Source: Zychaea mexicana | Taxonomy: Eukaryota; Mucoromycota; Mucoromycetes; Mucorales; Lichtheimiaceae | Direction of reading: 5' to 3' | Assembly (NCBI RefSeq): GCF_025766255.1 | Contig: NW_026516834.1 | Coordinates: 1-64,000, forward strand | Length of the DNA: 64,000 nucleotides | In this document: piece after piece, positions 38,184 to 49,815 of the stretch | Layout: every line of letters starts with the position of its first letter | Position numbering within the stretch: position 1 is the stretch's first letter | Translations under genes and position numbers: made by a program | Notes under the pieces: generated by a model | Databases searched by the model: none | What the model saw: only the letters and a program-made list of their open reading frames with translations | What the model was told of the DNA's origin: nothing

Positions 38184-39014
38184 ATGGGTTTCTCTATCTG
38201 GCCTGGCTTGTACGTTCCTGACTGGAACTATTTCACCGGAGGTGCAACGCTTTACGGCGTTCTTATGGGTGCTACCTCCTTGCTCACCGAAAAATCGAGT
38301 CCCATGGCCTACTCAAAGTTTGGAAGCATCGCCGGCGTCAGTCAGCTTCCTAGCAAGCTTGGCATGTTTGTGATCTATGTCCCAAGTGTCATTGTAGCCA
38401 TTTTGAACCGGAACGCCAGCGACGAAGCCCGGTTCCAGATCGTGAATGCCGTTACCTTTGTGCACTTCATGAAGCGCGTCCTGGAAGTCGCATTTGTCCA
38501 TATCTATAGCGGCTCTACCGATGTCAAGACGTCACTTACTATCGCCGCATCCTATGCCACATCTGCTGCACTCAACCTTGCTGTTGTCCGACGCTTACCC
38601 TCCAGTGCCTTCACCCGCAACTTTTATGTCGCAGGTATGGCCTGCTTCATCATTGGCGAATTGCTGAACGGTTACCACCACATTCTTCTCCGCCGCCTTC
38701 GCACCAAGACTTCCAAGGAAACATCTAAAATTAACGAATCGCAGGAGAAGGGCGAAAAGAAGAAGCAGTACTTCCTTCCCCGCGGAGGATTGTTCGATTA
38801 CTGTGTTACACCTCACTACGCAACCGAGCAGCTTAGCTTCCTTGGCATCATTCTTCTCAGTCAAAACACAGCTTCTTTAATGGTCAACAGCTTCCCATTT
38901 GTTTATCTGACGATCCGCTCCAACAGCACCTACGAATGGTACAAGACTCGCTTGTCTGACGACGAGAAGGCCGAGCTGAAAAACCGCAAGAGATTGTTAC
39001 CTGGCATCTGGTGA
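38184..39014 (+). CDS. Steroid 5-alpha-reductase-like membrane protein
   Basis: Intronless, 276 residues. Six or so membrane segments are present. The C-terminal third carries the family block PRGGLFDYCVTPHYATEQLS, close to the P-x-GG-LF-x-x-V-x-x-PHY-x-x-E consensus of 3-oxo-5-alpha-steroid 4-dehydrogenase C-terminal domains (DET2/SRD5A and enoyl-CoA reductase relatives). Further family features are WYKTRL and a final KRLLPGIW. Such enzymes reduce conjugated double bonds of sterol or lipid substrates with NADPH in the ER membrane. The substrate here is unknown. A mid-protein Lys/Ser/Glu-rich loop (KTSKETSKINESQEKGEKKK) is an insertion. Confidence 0.82.
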   Translation: MGFSIWPGLYVPDWNYFTGGATLYGVLMGATSLLTEKSSPMAYSKFGSIAGVSQLPSKLGMFVIYVPSVIVAILNRNASDEARFQIVNAVTFVHFMKRVLEVAFVHIYSGSTDVKTSLTIAASYATSAALNLAVVRRLPSSAFTRNFYVAGMACFIIGELLNGYHHILLRRLRTKTSKETSKINESQEKGEKKKQYFLPRGGLFDYCVTPHYATEQLSFLGIILLSQNTASLMVNSFPFVYLTIRSNSTYEWYKTRLSDDEKAELKNRKRLLPGIW

Positions 39015-39969
39015 TTAAATTAGAATCTGAATAAACTTCTGTGATACCATCAGATCAAATTCCGTTCTTTTTCTCGTTTTTGAACTGTACTAATCGCGAT
39101 GTGTTGCTCCACTTATTCCGCTCGCCCCGGAAATGGGATAGAGCAGTACTAATGGTCTTTAATTGCTGCATCCAACTGTGAGCTAATTTTGAAATTCACC
39201 TACTTGTCTGCCTACAGCACTGCGCAAGTAATTGTACTAAGGATGTATATCGTTTTGGTGGACTTAATTTTGAAAAAGCAAATTCGGTCATATTACCGTA
39301 TATGGTGTGCCATACACCCACTCACATATACATCCAGCTTTTGTTTGAGAAACGTACTTCATTAAGCATTCTACGTCATAGCACCATTCACTCCTACAAC
39401 AGCAAGCAAATTAGCAACATATTATGCGACTACTCCTCAGACAACCGTAGCCCAGTAAGGAGAGCAAACTATTACAGCAAAGATTGTCGTCATCGCAAGG
39501 AGCCAGGTGCGCTCTACGAAATAATCAGCAGCGGGCGGACTATGATTCATTCTCCTTGGGTAGAGTTCGAATGCATTTGTCGAACCCCTTATCGCCACCC
39601 GTTCTTTTAAGTTATTTGGCATGGTTGATTTGATAAAGTTCCGTGTGCTGAAACTTTGGCAAGTTCGATACCTCATTTTCTTTTGAGTTCTACAGAGCTA
39701 GTTGATAGGGTATCAGTTCTGTACTGCATGATCCAATTATCATACTCTGGAAATCAAGCGCCAAAGGTCTGCTGCTGCTTATAATAAATTGGATTATACT
39801 ACTTGTTCCTTTATCCAACATGATATTTAGACTTTTCACTCATTATACCCAGTTTACGAGACGTATCAATAAGCTGCTGTATTCCAGATAACGTGCACCT
39901 GGAGTATAAGTTTAACAATTTCAAGTCTTTAGTCATCGTGCTTTATGTTTTAAATAAAACTCCATATAT
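39015..39969. other. Intergenic, no clear gene
   Basis: 3' flank of the reductase-like gene followed by AT-rich sequence. Open frames at 39302-39610 (+) and 39437-39676 (-) overlap each other and show no family features. Possibly decayed sequence adjoining the transporter pseudogene. Confidence 0.4.
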
Positions 39970-41850
39970 TTATATCGTCCGGCGTGGATGATGTTGTCGC
40001 GATATCTTCTTCATCAGCCGCATTTGTGCTTCATGCTCCAAATTGGCTCTGTATGATTCAGGTTTAAAAATTTAAAGATGATACGAAATGTGTTTCGACC
40101 AGTCCCAACATAATGAAATGCCCATGGATATAGGCAGGAGCATGGTCACCACAATAAAAAGGCCACCAAACAGACTTCCGGTACTGCCAATTGCCGTAAT
40201 AAATTCGAAAGCGACCGCTCGCTCGCTCTGACTACGAGAAATGTTAATCAATCATACCATCCTAATCAAAAAGGTACTGTATACTGTTGGACGCGGCATC
40301 ACCAGCAATGATCACTGGTCCAGTAACTGCGAAATACTGGATATCGACATACGGTGCAGTCAGCTCAGGAGATATTTCTCTCAAGGAAATCACTAATGCA
40401 TAGCCAACTGTGGGATATGAAAATAGTCTGAGCCAATGAAGATCACAAGAGAGACATTAATGGTTTTGATTTCGCCAACAACACGTATATTATGTATTAA
40501 TTCATTCTGTTAGAGCGAAGGGAGGCAAAGGCTACATAAGTGCTGTGTATGTTGGTGTAGTGAATGCTTGTGTCAAAAAACTACCGAATTCAAAACCACG
40601 TATGATTGTGGACATAAATATTTCACGCATCTGGCTAATGTCAGCAAGCAAGATGCCACCACAGTAACAAGTGTGTCTTCCAGCTACGAAACACGTCAAA
40701 ACACTGTTTCCATGAAAGTGTAATTTCTGTATCATATTATATCCGTTTTCCCATGCCTATACTCTAGAACCAGCTCTCGCTCATGGGTATCCAAAACTAC
40801 GAGAAATCAAGTAGATAATATTTAATTTAGGCTTTTACCTGATGTAAGATGAGACTTGCAGCGTGTCTTCTCGGCCGGGGTCATTCGGTGGCAGCCCGCA
40901 AAATGCGATGCGCAGCAGAGCCGCGGGTAAAGCCTCCATGATGAATATTCACTGTCGTCCAACTATTCCCTGTACCCCGTCCATGTGAACAATAGCAAAT
41001 ATGAACATTTTCGCATTTGCTAGGATTTGCTCTGTATGTACCTTTTGAAAGATCTGTATAATTCTGGACTGTGCAATGCTTCCGTCTAATGCCTAACTCG
41101 CAATAACTACAGTATTCTCGACTGTTCATGAGTTAAATAATATAGATAACCCAGGCTATTTTACTTACTCCAGCTATGAATATCGAGCCTGTGGAAAAAA
41201 CAGCAGGAATGGCTCGCGTTTTGTGTAACACACCAATGTGTGGTAAACAAGCCCTGGTGTTATCCCTTCCCCAAGTCCCTAAAGAAACCGGACAATGATG
41301 AGCTGAGGGCCCGTCTTTACTGCAGCTGTATGATAGAAGCTAAGACCGTGCTTCAAGCCAATATTTTAGACAGCAATCATACTCGATCACCAACCTTTTG
41401 AGTGCAATGTTTGAGGAGTTATGCTCAACAAAGAGAGCTACGTATTCAACACTAATGAATATAATACTGGTACTTGATTATATCGTCTTATCATAAACAT
41501 AACTAATATAAAATGAAGATAAATTCATTGTCGTTAACTTCGATATCTACTGTTAACCAGAAACTTAAGCATTTCTTAGACATTTACTCATAAAGAGTAC
41601 TATGTTGATGCTTCCACATCATAGTTGCTATTGCTTGTCATATTTCCTTGATGGTGATTAGATACACTCTTTTACCGATGTTAGAGCGATCGAGAACGGC
41701 GAGTAACGAAACAGGGAATGATTTATCTCGTTATTCGTCGCAAACCTTTGCCAGCATTTGGTTTTATTCAATCATCTTTTTCGTTTGGCTCCTTCAGCAT
41801 AATATTGAAATTGTAGCAATCGCGAAAATAATGCGGTAATATAGCAAGCA
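39970..41850 (-). pseudogene. Decayed Dal5/ACS-family MFS transporter
   Basis: Family landmarks appear in correct order on the minus strand but in several frames with stops. LDRSNIGKR lies at ~41690 (TM1 loop, LDRxNIGNA in the family). FVEHNSSNIALKRL is at ~41430 (PSN-x-x-LKR). At ~41290 VRFL is followed by TAG, then GLGEGITPGLVYHTLVCYTK (RFLLGxxEGxxPGxxY...WYxxxE). FIFAIVHMDGVQGIVGRQ is at ~41000 (WIFIxEG). ISQMREIFMSTIIRGFEFG and LTQAFTTPTY lie at ~40640-40560, and SERAVAFEFITAIGS at ~40220. A C-terminal tail ends at 39970. The family imports anions such as allantoate, nicotinate or pantothenate. The gene is clearly non-functional. Confidence 0.75.
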
Positions 41851-42563
41851 ATTGATTATACGAGAAACTTTAACATATGGCCTACGTATCTCATCTGGAA
41901 AAATGGCAGCGTGTAAAACATTTTTTCTGAAAGTTTCCATGCTCTCATATGTAGTACTAGTACTCAACTTCTGAAGCAATACATCGTTTTTGTATCGCAA
42001 AGACATTAACACCAGTGTATATTAGCTCAATGCTAACTGCTTTGCCCAATTCTTAGTAGCTCTACTACTTTAAACTAAGCATTTTACCATCACCGCGATA
42101 TGGAAGAATCACAAAGCACGAATCATTGCTTATCATATAAAATGCACAACGAAAACAATAACGAAGGTCTGCAGTCATGTTCTCTCGGATGTTGATCATT
42201 GTTTGCTTTTTCTTTTTGTTTATATCTCTCTTTTGTATCTATTGTTTCGTTATTAGAAGCATTGAAGACTTTTTCTTTCTTGATCCCTATCACTTCTATA
42301 TTTTAGGTGACTTCAGTATAAACAACTGCTTCATAGACCTTATCAGCAGATTATATCAAGGCTTGAATTTCTTTGGTCCGAAGATAACCACAACCAGATT
42401 TACCGATTTCTTCAAAAAATTCTAAGCCCCAATCCCAAGTCATTTGTAGCTACTTTCTTCCAAAAAAAAACTAACTGAAACTTGTCATATTATGCAACGT
42501 TTTATTATGAAACTAAGTGTGGGTATAAACAGATCTGTGGTATACAGAAGAATATATCGTAAA
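41851..42563. other. AT-rich gap with short open frames
   Basis: May contain the 5' part of the transporter relic (about 41870-42012, minus). A plus-strand frame at 42177-42425 is Phe/Ile-rich with one hydrophobic helix and a chance-like ILGDFSINN; not accepted as a gene. Confidence 0.35.
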
Positions 42564-44283
42564 TTAGACAGGAACGTATACAATCCGAAGCACGTCGGCT
42601 ACAACTTCTGTAACAGTCTGCGGCTGTGATTCATTCCCCTTAAGTAGAACCCGAATACGATGTCCCAGCACCTTATCAGCAGCGATTGTAACCAAATCTG
42701 GTGTCAAATAATTCCTTTGGAATAACGCGGCTAGTGCTCTAAATTTGTAGCGATCAGTGACATATTCATTGCGTTCGTTGAAGAAAGAGTGTGTGTGTGT
42801 AAAAACGAGAAATGAAGATAGCGAGATGAGCAGTGTTGCTTACTTGGTCACTATGACAAACTCCTGTGATGATCTGGCGGTAAGCCCGCCTTGCACAAGC
42901 GGATGTGTCCGGATCCCGACCACTATATCGCGTATGTAACGTGTGATATCGATATTGATATGAACGTGCGACACTTGGGCCGCCAAAGCCTTAATTTCCT
43001 ATAAACAAGACAAATGTAAGTCATTCCCCATGATTTTGTTTCAGTATCAACACATGCCTCATTTTTCATAAGCGCTGTCCGCCGAACGGGTCCTCGAGGG
43101 GAACCGAATGATCCAAATGCATCTTCGTCGAAATTGTAGCTCACAAAAAACCTATCCAGCTAAATGCACCATATCTCTGAGTTAACTTCCTTGCATAAAA
43201 AAAGCAGCCCAGAATCACTTTACCAGTTGAGACGACGTATTGGTGCGTTTGTAGTTTTGAGGTAAAACTACAATAACTATAAAGTATGGCTTTGGTACAG
43301 TGTAACGGGCATTGGATATCTTGAGTTCTTTTGCAACTATAAGCTTTAGATCATGTTATTCTTAGCATTTAAGCAGCCTCTGTTTGAAAAACTAGCAATA
43401 TACCTCCAGCAAAGTAGCTTGAACATGCTCATTTGTATCATCAAGCCTTTGTATTATAACAGACTGCGCCAATTTGCCACCAGAAGATGTCCTTTGTATT
43501 GAATCCACTCCTAGAGTGTACTCAGATTCCTTCCTGGTACTGCTGCTTGCACTAATAGTATCCCGTCGATCAGCGGACAAGTGGGTATAACGTATATTTT
43601 GCGGAGGAGATCGTCTTCTCGTTGGTACATTGAAATCAATAGGACTCACTGGATGGGCAGTTCGATTATCCTCGTCATACTAAGCGATGAATACGGCAAA
43701 ACTGAGCGACTGTGGCCAAAAAAGACAAGCAAAACAATGAGCGCTTACATGACTACGGTTGTTCATGGTTTTAATACTAGGATAGGACATAAGCGAAGGC
43801 CGTGAATCTAATGTTTGCATGGACTGGGTTGGTCTATGTCGGCTTCCGCTGTCGGATGGGTGCAGCGAGTCTCCGAATAATTTGTGCGAACTGTTTCGGT
43901 GCTCTGTTGGTTCAGTGTAGTCGTCCCTGGTAGCTGCAAAAAGCGATTGAATAAGATCGGTTGGGCTTTGACTTTGTTGACAGACGACATTGGAAGTGGA
44001 GAATCCAAATAGACTGCGGCATATCTAGCGAGGCATTACTCGTTGTGAGTCAGCATGGCAGTTTTACAGTTGATCTGATCTAACAATGCCACAATACCAG
44101 GGTAGCCATTTGAGCAACTTCGGGCAAGCGATGCGGGGCAGCTGTAAGAATAAGGTGCTTGTCACGTCCAGAAATGAGACAAAGCAGAATTGATATAAAC
44201 AAATCATTATTGAAAGCAAAACCGGCTTGCTTTCTGAGTACAGCTAGGCGCTGTTGAACCCATTCTTTAGACGGTTGAGACAT
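42564..44283 (-). CDS. Mg-chelatase/MoxR-like AAA-lid fungal protein
   Basis: Seven exons, 44098-44283, 43749-44024, 43404-43679, 43224-43343, 43058-43159, 42844-42998 and 42564-42738, phases consistent, 429 residues. The start is the second in-frame Met (MSQPSKEWVQQRL); a Met at 44370 is possible. An N-terminal helical segment (FISILLCLISGRDKHLIL) sits where a P-loop ATPase core would begin, but no GxxGxGK is present. A Ser-rich disordered middle follows. The C-terminal ~130 residues resemble the Mg-chelatase AAA-lid: IDITRYIRDIVVGIRTHPLV, GLTARSSQEFVIVTKALA, YLTPDLVTIAADKVLGHRI. Probably a non-ATP-binding member. One intron (43057 leftward) uses a GC donor. Confidence 0.65.
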
Positions 44284-44847
44284 TGGGTTCGGTCGAAAAA
44301 CGGAGGCGAAGAAGCAGCGCAATGCTTTGGTGATCGACAAGAAAGGAAGTGCTGGGTTCCCGTTACACATGCTCGCCCTTTTGATGATGTTGTCATCGAC
44401 GTTTTAGGTGGCTATGCATTGTTGCTATGCATTAGGTTAATGCTGCATTGACTTAAGCGCAGCGAATGGTTCCTTGCTGGACCATTCCCTTTTTCTTTCG
44501 ATTCTATCCCTCTCTCGCACACACAACATGCATATGCACTCCGCAATACCGAGTACAACATCGCAAACAACGAAAAGGAAACAGAAGATGGATGGTTTGG
44601 ATGATGTTTCTCTAATAACGTAATTATGTCCTTATTTTTAAAAATCTTTTCGGGAAAAAAAGTACATGGAGATAAGCGAAAACAGAAAACCTTTCAATGC
44701 CAAGTATCTTCGCTTTGTGTACAATTGAAATGATAGATGAATGTTTTTATTTGAGAGGGCTACAGATAGTATTGGAAAAGAAAAACAATGTTAGTCATAA
44801 ATGTCCCTAAATAATCTTTAAAAGAACCATAAATCGAGAGATAAAAC
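44284..44847. other. Intergenic between AAA-lid gene and cytochrome c1
   Basis: Promoter of the AAA-lid gene and 3' region of cytochrome c1. No further gene seen. Confidence 0.45.
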
Positions 44848-46172
44848 CTACTTGTACACGATCTTTCTAGACTTAATAGGAGCCCACTTGAAGCGCTTAA
44901 GCCAGATGGACAACAGAGTCAAACCTGACAAAATGACGGTAGCCTTCATACCCATCTTCTTACGATCGTCGTGCTCAGGTTCAGCAGCCCAGGCCAAGAA
45001 AGTGCAGACATCCTTAGCCATCTGGGAGGTAGTGGCAGGGGTACCATCTTCGTACTCGACGAGTTCATCAAAAAGAACACGGGCCATGGCAATGGCACCA
45101 CCGGGGAAGTAGGGGTTGTAGTTCAAACCTTCACGGACCTCGACACCTCCAGGTGGGTCCATGTAACCGGTCAGAAGGGCGAAGACGTAGTCTTCACCAC
45201 CGTGACGAGCCTTGGTGATCAAAGAAAGATCTGGGGGCAAAGCACCGGCGTTACCAGCACGGGCAGCTTCCTCGTTGGCGTAGGGTCTGGGCATGTAATC
45301 GGAGGGCTATTGAAAATCACCATCCATGGCTATCAGAACCTAGTGCAGATATACATCTCTTCCAGTTCTCTCTTTTTTTCCTTACCTTGCCGGGTCTCAT
45401 AAACATATCACCGTTATCATCAGGACCGTCCTCATATTCGACTTCCTCAGCCATGGCCTTAACCTCGGTCTCAGAGTGAGAAACGCCGATCAAGTTTCTC
45501 CAAGCAATGCGGTCGAGCGAATGACAAGCAGAGCAGACTTCTCTGTAGACCTGGTAACCACGACGAATACTGCCGAAATAAAAATCATCAGTCTTTTTTT
45601 CCCGTCGTTCAACCATCCACATTATCGTCATTTTTCGTTTCAATGTTTTTTTACGTACGAAGCGTGATCGTAGGTGCTCAATGGGCCGCTGTGGGGCCAA
45701 GGGTGCGAAGGAGGGTGAAGACCTTCGTCGGCCATGTTGGCAGAGATACCACTGTCGGCGTACATGTAGGCCAAACCAGTGGCACCGACGATACCAGCAG
45801 TAACAGCAGCGACTTGCTTAGGATGCTAGAAATGATAATCATGTCAGTTTGTCACTATTTTTTTTGATTCGAGGGATTGTCAAAGCAGTATACAACGATC
45901 CAACAGCAACAGCGATAACAACAGCCACAAGAAAATCAACCTACTTGAGCAGCAGCAGGCTTGGTCGACGCGAAACGAGCCTAATTGAATACAAATTATA
46001 CAACGTCAGTCGATGGAAGTTTGTTGCGAGGATATATACATTTGCGCGTGTTAAAGGGCGAACATCGCGTGGCGTTATTGTTGTTGAATTGCGTATCCGA
46101 AATTACCTGAACAGCGGGCTTGAAGGCCTGTTGAGCAGAGCGCTTCGTTGCGGGCGCAATCCGAGAGAACAT
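44848..46172 (-). CDS. CYT1: Cytochrome c1, mitochondrial complex III
   Basis: Five exons, 46107-46172, 45945-45980, 45659-45825, 45386-45569 and 44848-45306, give 303 residues. A mitochondrial presequence rich in Arg/Ala ([18 protein letters not shown]) leads to a hydrophobic sorting helix. The mature start is around [20 protein letters not shown]. The haem motif is [16 protein letters not shown]. Further blocks are [33 protein letters not shown] and [14 protein letters not shown], whose Met in AMARVL is the family's haem axial ligand. A C-terminal membrane anchor ([20 protein letters not shown]) follows. It carries electrons from the Rieske protein to cytochrome c in the inner membrane. Confidence 0.97.
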
Positions 46173-46862
46173 GAGGTAAAGAGTAGGGAGGAGTAGGGGG
46201 TATGTCCAACAAGCAAAGAAGACAGAAAAAGCAGCAGCCGAGTTGGGTTTGGAGCTTGGCTGGACAAGAAAGAGGGAAGTTTGTTGACTCAAAAAAATTG
46301 CTCGTTAGAGCCCCCGCTGTTCTTTGGACTCTGCCTTCGCATGTGACGTAATCCAATCTCAGCCGCCCGGGTGAGTTGAATGGCACGTTCAATACACTCC
46401 TTTACCCCAGATTGTGCTCGACATGTTCTTTCCAGGATCGTTACTACCTCCATACCTTTCACCTGTTTGAATATATGAACATCTGTATGCTAATATACTG
46501 TTGATTAATGCTTATTTATGGCTTGTGCTGCTAGGTTTCAGCAGCCTTGCCCATAGGCAATAACTGCTGCTATTGCTATTGTTGCAAAGGCTATTATACT
46601 TTACGTTGAAAACGTAGAAAGGTGACCAGGAATAATTGATGCAACTCTAAATATTATTCACACTGTTATATAAAATTGACCAGCTAGCTTTGCTTTTTAA
46701 TGATATAAGACTCTGATATACACATTGACAGCTTTTTAAAGTAAATAGATGCATAGATACTGAGCAAACGTCTGGTATTTTAGAAGCTCGTCAATTGATT
46801 TAAGGTCTCATCTCTTTTTATTAGTGTCGACCCTGCAAATATACACTGTATCCCTTTGCTTA
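46173..46862. other. CYT1 promoter / Derlin 3' region
   Basis: No gene supported. Contains AT-rich sequence and the 3' flank of Derlin. Confidence 0.45.
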
Positions 46863-47945
46863 TTAAGTTCCCAAACGCTGACCACGTCCCCACGAGTGTC
46901 CACCGAAAACGTTGGTGCGTTGTGGCTGCTGCTGCTGCTGTTGCTGTTGATTACCAGGCCACATCTGGAATCCACCACCAGCGGTGAATCCTCCTCTGGC
47001 GGTTGTTTGCGGGAATAGGCGTTGTAAAAAGGCTGGCGTTGACAGATATCGACGTCCACCTTGGCTTGGATATGTGGTTGTTAAGTAGTAATAGATGTGC
47101 GCAGCTGCAATGCCAACCAGAGAACCGACAACACTGCCTCCAGGAGTCAAATAGCTATAGCCAACCAATACCCATGGGAGATATTGTGCCTGTCAAGGTT
47201 GAGATATCCATTTTACAATATTAGTCCTCCTCATCACATCTTTTAACGTTTTATTGCTCTATATCAACCCCAAATGACATATCAAAGCTTACTTTAAACC
47301 TGATACCAAACATAAATGTCATTGGTACGTCGCGATAGTGTCGGGACCACAAGTAGGTGAGAGTCATCATCAAACCATCGCTCAAAACATACAGATCCAA
47401 ATAACGTGCTGCAGCCTAAGTCCAGCATAGACAATCAAAACGTAAAGCTTTTAGATTAATCCAAGTATAGCACAGACTGTATGTATAGTATAACGTTACC
47501 AGCTGCATAATCGAGGTGACAAGAAGAAAATAGAGATAATCTGCAGTTCTACCGGCAAAAACCTCGTTTTCCAGTTGAAGTGATTGGCGATATGCGAAGT
47601 AGAGATTCATAGCAAAGCCCAGATCGAGTTTGTGCAAAAAGAACGAGCTAATTAATCGCCATAGCTGTTGGGATAAACGAGTAGAAGACGAGATAAAACA
47701 GTGTCAGCATTATGAACTAGATCGAGAAAAGCAAAAGTGAAGGCGTGCCCGTTGTTCGTAACAAAACGTACCTGTAATTTAGTGATTGCGTTCCAGTTAA
47801 GTATTAACTGGAATGGGCTCACAAGGCCTAGTGCGGGTGCCACTGTGGTGACTATGGATAGGGTGAAGATTGCCTTTGTGATGGGCGGTATTGATTGATA
47901 CCAGTCTAAAAGCTCATTTCGAGCTTGTCCTGCTTGGGGTGGCAT
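46863..47945 (-). CDS. DER1: Derlin family ERAD membrane protein
   Basis: Four exons, 47772-47945, 47500-47664, 47293-47415 and 46863-47189, give 262 residues. The start is the Met of MPPQAGQARNELLDWYQSIP, followed by PPITKAIFTLSIVTT. The Derlin WR motif is in LWRLISSFFLH and the Gx3G-type loop in YLTPGGSVVGSLVGIAAAH. Four to six membrane helices make a rhomboid-pseudoprotease fold. The C-terminus is Gly/Gln-rich and ends GGHSWGRGQRLGT, an SHP-like p97/Cdc48-binding motif. Derlins move misfolded proteins out of the ER. The length and SHP-like tail are nearer Derlin-2/Dfm1-type than yeast Der1. Confidence 0.9.
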
Positions 47946-48658
47946 AGTTGCAAGAGAAACACGCCACGTCGCCACGTCGTACCAGCTCGAAATCAAAATT
48001 ATCCGAATTTGAATTTTCCTGCTTTTTATCATGCATGAGGTAATGAGGCTGATTCGCTCAACAGCATATTAATGTTACGCTTCCCTAATGGATCGTTTCA
48101 TTGTTACGCGGACCTAAGCAAGGCTATACGAGAATTGTCACAAACATGCAAGCCAGAACAAAAATTCGCACAGCCTTTTTTTTTCTGAACCGAAAGCCAC
48201 AAAACGATATGTCAAGAAATTGAATGCACGGGTATTTCAGGTTGATGTTGCGCATACTGTACAGTGAGTAGATGTGGCTAACATTAACTTATTCCTGCCA
48301 CATAATTGAATAAAGGATGCATCACTAACGAAGAACAATATCAGCGCAGTTCCTGATGATCTTTCTACGCATTTGTTTCAAGCACCATAAAAAAATGTAT
48401 ACATACATTCAGCGAATGACTACAATATATGCTAGAGCCATTATCTCATACTAGCTTTGCTTCGCTTATTGAGTGTACATTAATGTGTCATATCTAAATT
48501 GTCATCCAATATTTCAAGATAGACCTCAATAGTCAAAAGACCGGCAAGAGCGGGCACAAAGGGTGGTTTCTGCGCTGAGACTGACAGCACTCTATTTTTC
48601 TCTTTTTGGATGATCACACAGCCTAGCAGCCAACTGCTTAGTTTTTCCGACGACAACC
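47946..48658. other. Intergenic between Derlin and Reeler gene (divergent)
   Basis: Shared promoter region for two divergent genes; AT-rich, no gene seen. An in-frame upstream Met for Derlin at 48032 exists but would add a non-conserved, basic N-terminus. Confidence 0.45.
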
Positions 48659-49649
48659 ATGAAATCTAAGCAACGGTCATGGTCATCGATCTTTACGTTT
48701 GCTAGTATACTCTGTCTCGCAAATGCATACCCTAATGCACCTGGTACTGTATGTACTGTCTCCCCTCCCTCACTCGAGATTGTGTTTCACATCAATCTAG
48801 GAACAAGAAGGAAGCTTATATTGAAAGATTTAGTGTAATCTCGATCTGATGGGTACGATCGGCCATGGACCGTCCAAGTCGACCTGCAACAATTGCTACA
48901 GCATCCAAATCAGTCAAACCACCGACGTTGAGCCGTTTACTATCAAAGTCAACGGTCGGCAAGAATATCAAGGCATTCTATTGCAAGTCAAGAACGCAGA
49001 TAACCAGACCGTGGGTGAATTTATTAACTTTAACGAAGACGAATATGCGCCGGTCGCATGCGAAGAAGAGGTTCCAGAGGAACAATCCGTTGACTGGGCC
49101 GGGTCCATTGGACACGTCGATGCAAAGCTCAAATCGTGGCCGATAGAGTTATCATGGACTTCAGCACGAGACGACGTATATAATTCAATGTCGAATGTAT
49201 TCCGTGTTCAGGGGATGGTTGTGGTAAAATGATCAACTGCTTCTGTTTGTTCTGTATCTGCAACGAAAGGAGGATCTCAAGTTAACACCGCCTGTTTGTT
49301 TTTTTAGATGGACTACGACAACTATCATTTACTACCGGAGTTCTCTTTTACGATTAAGAAAAGGAGGCATATTGACCGTCCTGTGGCACCATCGCCACCT
49401 ACTGCAGCAGACAGCACCATTGCTGCAGATACTATGATTACTACGACTATTGATGGTACACTATCAGAGGCAACATTAATACCTCCGGATCACCAGGCAC
49501 AACTAGAACAGGATCCAGAACCCAACGCGCTATTTATGCAAGTACTGTGTTGTATATTGGCTGTGTATTTTATCATGACAGTCGCACGACGAAGGTGGTA
49601 TATGCGACATATGCCGGCCGCAGATCCTGAAGCTCTCAAAGAAGGTTAA
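48659..49649 (+). CDS. Reeler-domain type I membrane protein
   Basis: Exons 48659-48748, 48834-49223 and 49308-49649, phases consistent, 273 residues. A signal peptide (SIFTFASILCLANAYPNAPG) is followed by a Reeler-like domain: Cys, then MGTIGHGPSKSTCNNCYSI, EPFTIKVNGRQEYQGILLQV and VGEFINF with a Cys. The pattern fits C...M..GHG, ...F.GFLLQ.., VG.F...C, and a final W-T-S block (IELSWTSA). A disordered Thr/Ala linker precedes a C-terminal membrane helix (LFMQVLCCILAVYFIMTVAR). Reeler domains occur in surface and ferric-reductase-related proteins. The role here is unknown. The next gene begins only 166 bases downstream on the same strand and also encodes a secretory-pathway membrane protein. 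Confidence 0.72.
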
Positions 49650-49815
49650 AAGAAGGTTGAATGCGGGAGAATTTCCTGTTGTCATCGGAAGGTTTTAAAA
49701 AGCTGGTTTATCTTTTTGTTGTTACTTTTTCATTCTTTTATTTCGCATCCTACCCTTTACTGTATACGTAATATTTTATCTCTTTCTTTCCATCCTCCTC
49801 TTAACACAGCAGCCC

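Noticed and set aside
39555..39605. GTTCGA-containing sequence suggesting a tRNA T-arm
   Set aside because: No A-box, no acceptor-stem complementarity.
42177..42425. Frame containing ILGDFSINN, reminiscent of retrotransposon endonuclease GDFN
   Set aside because: Single weak motif in AT-rich sequence; no reverse transcriptase or other endonuclease motif nearby.
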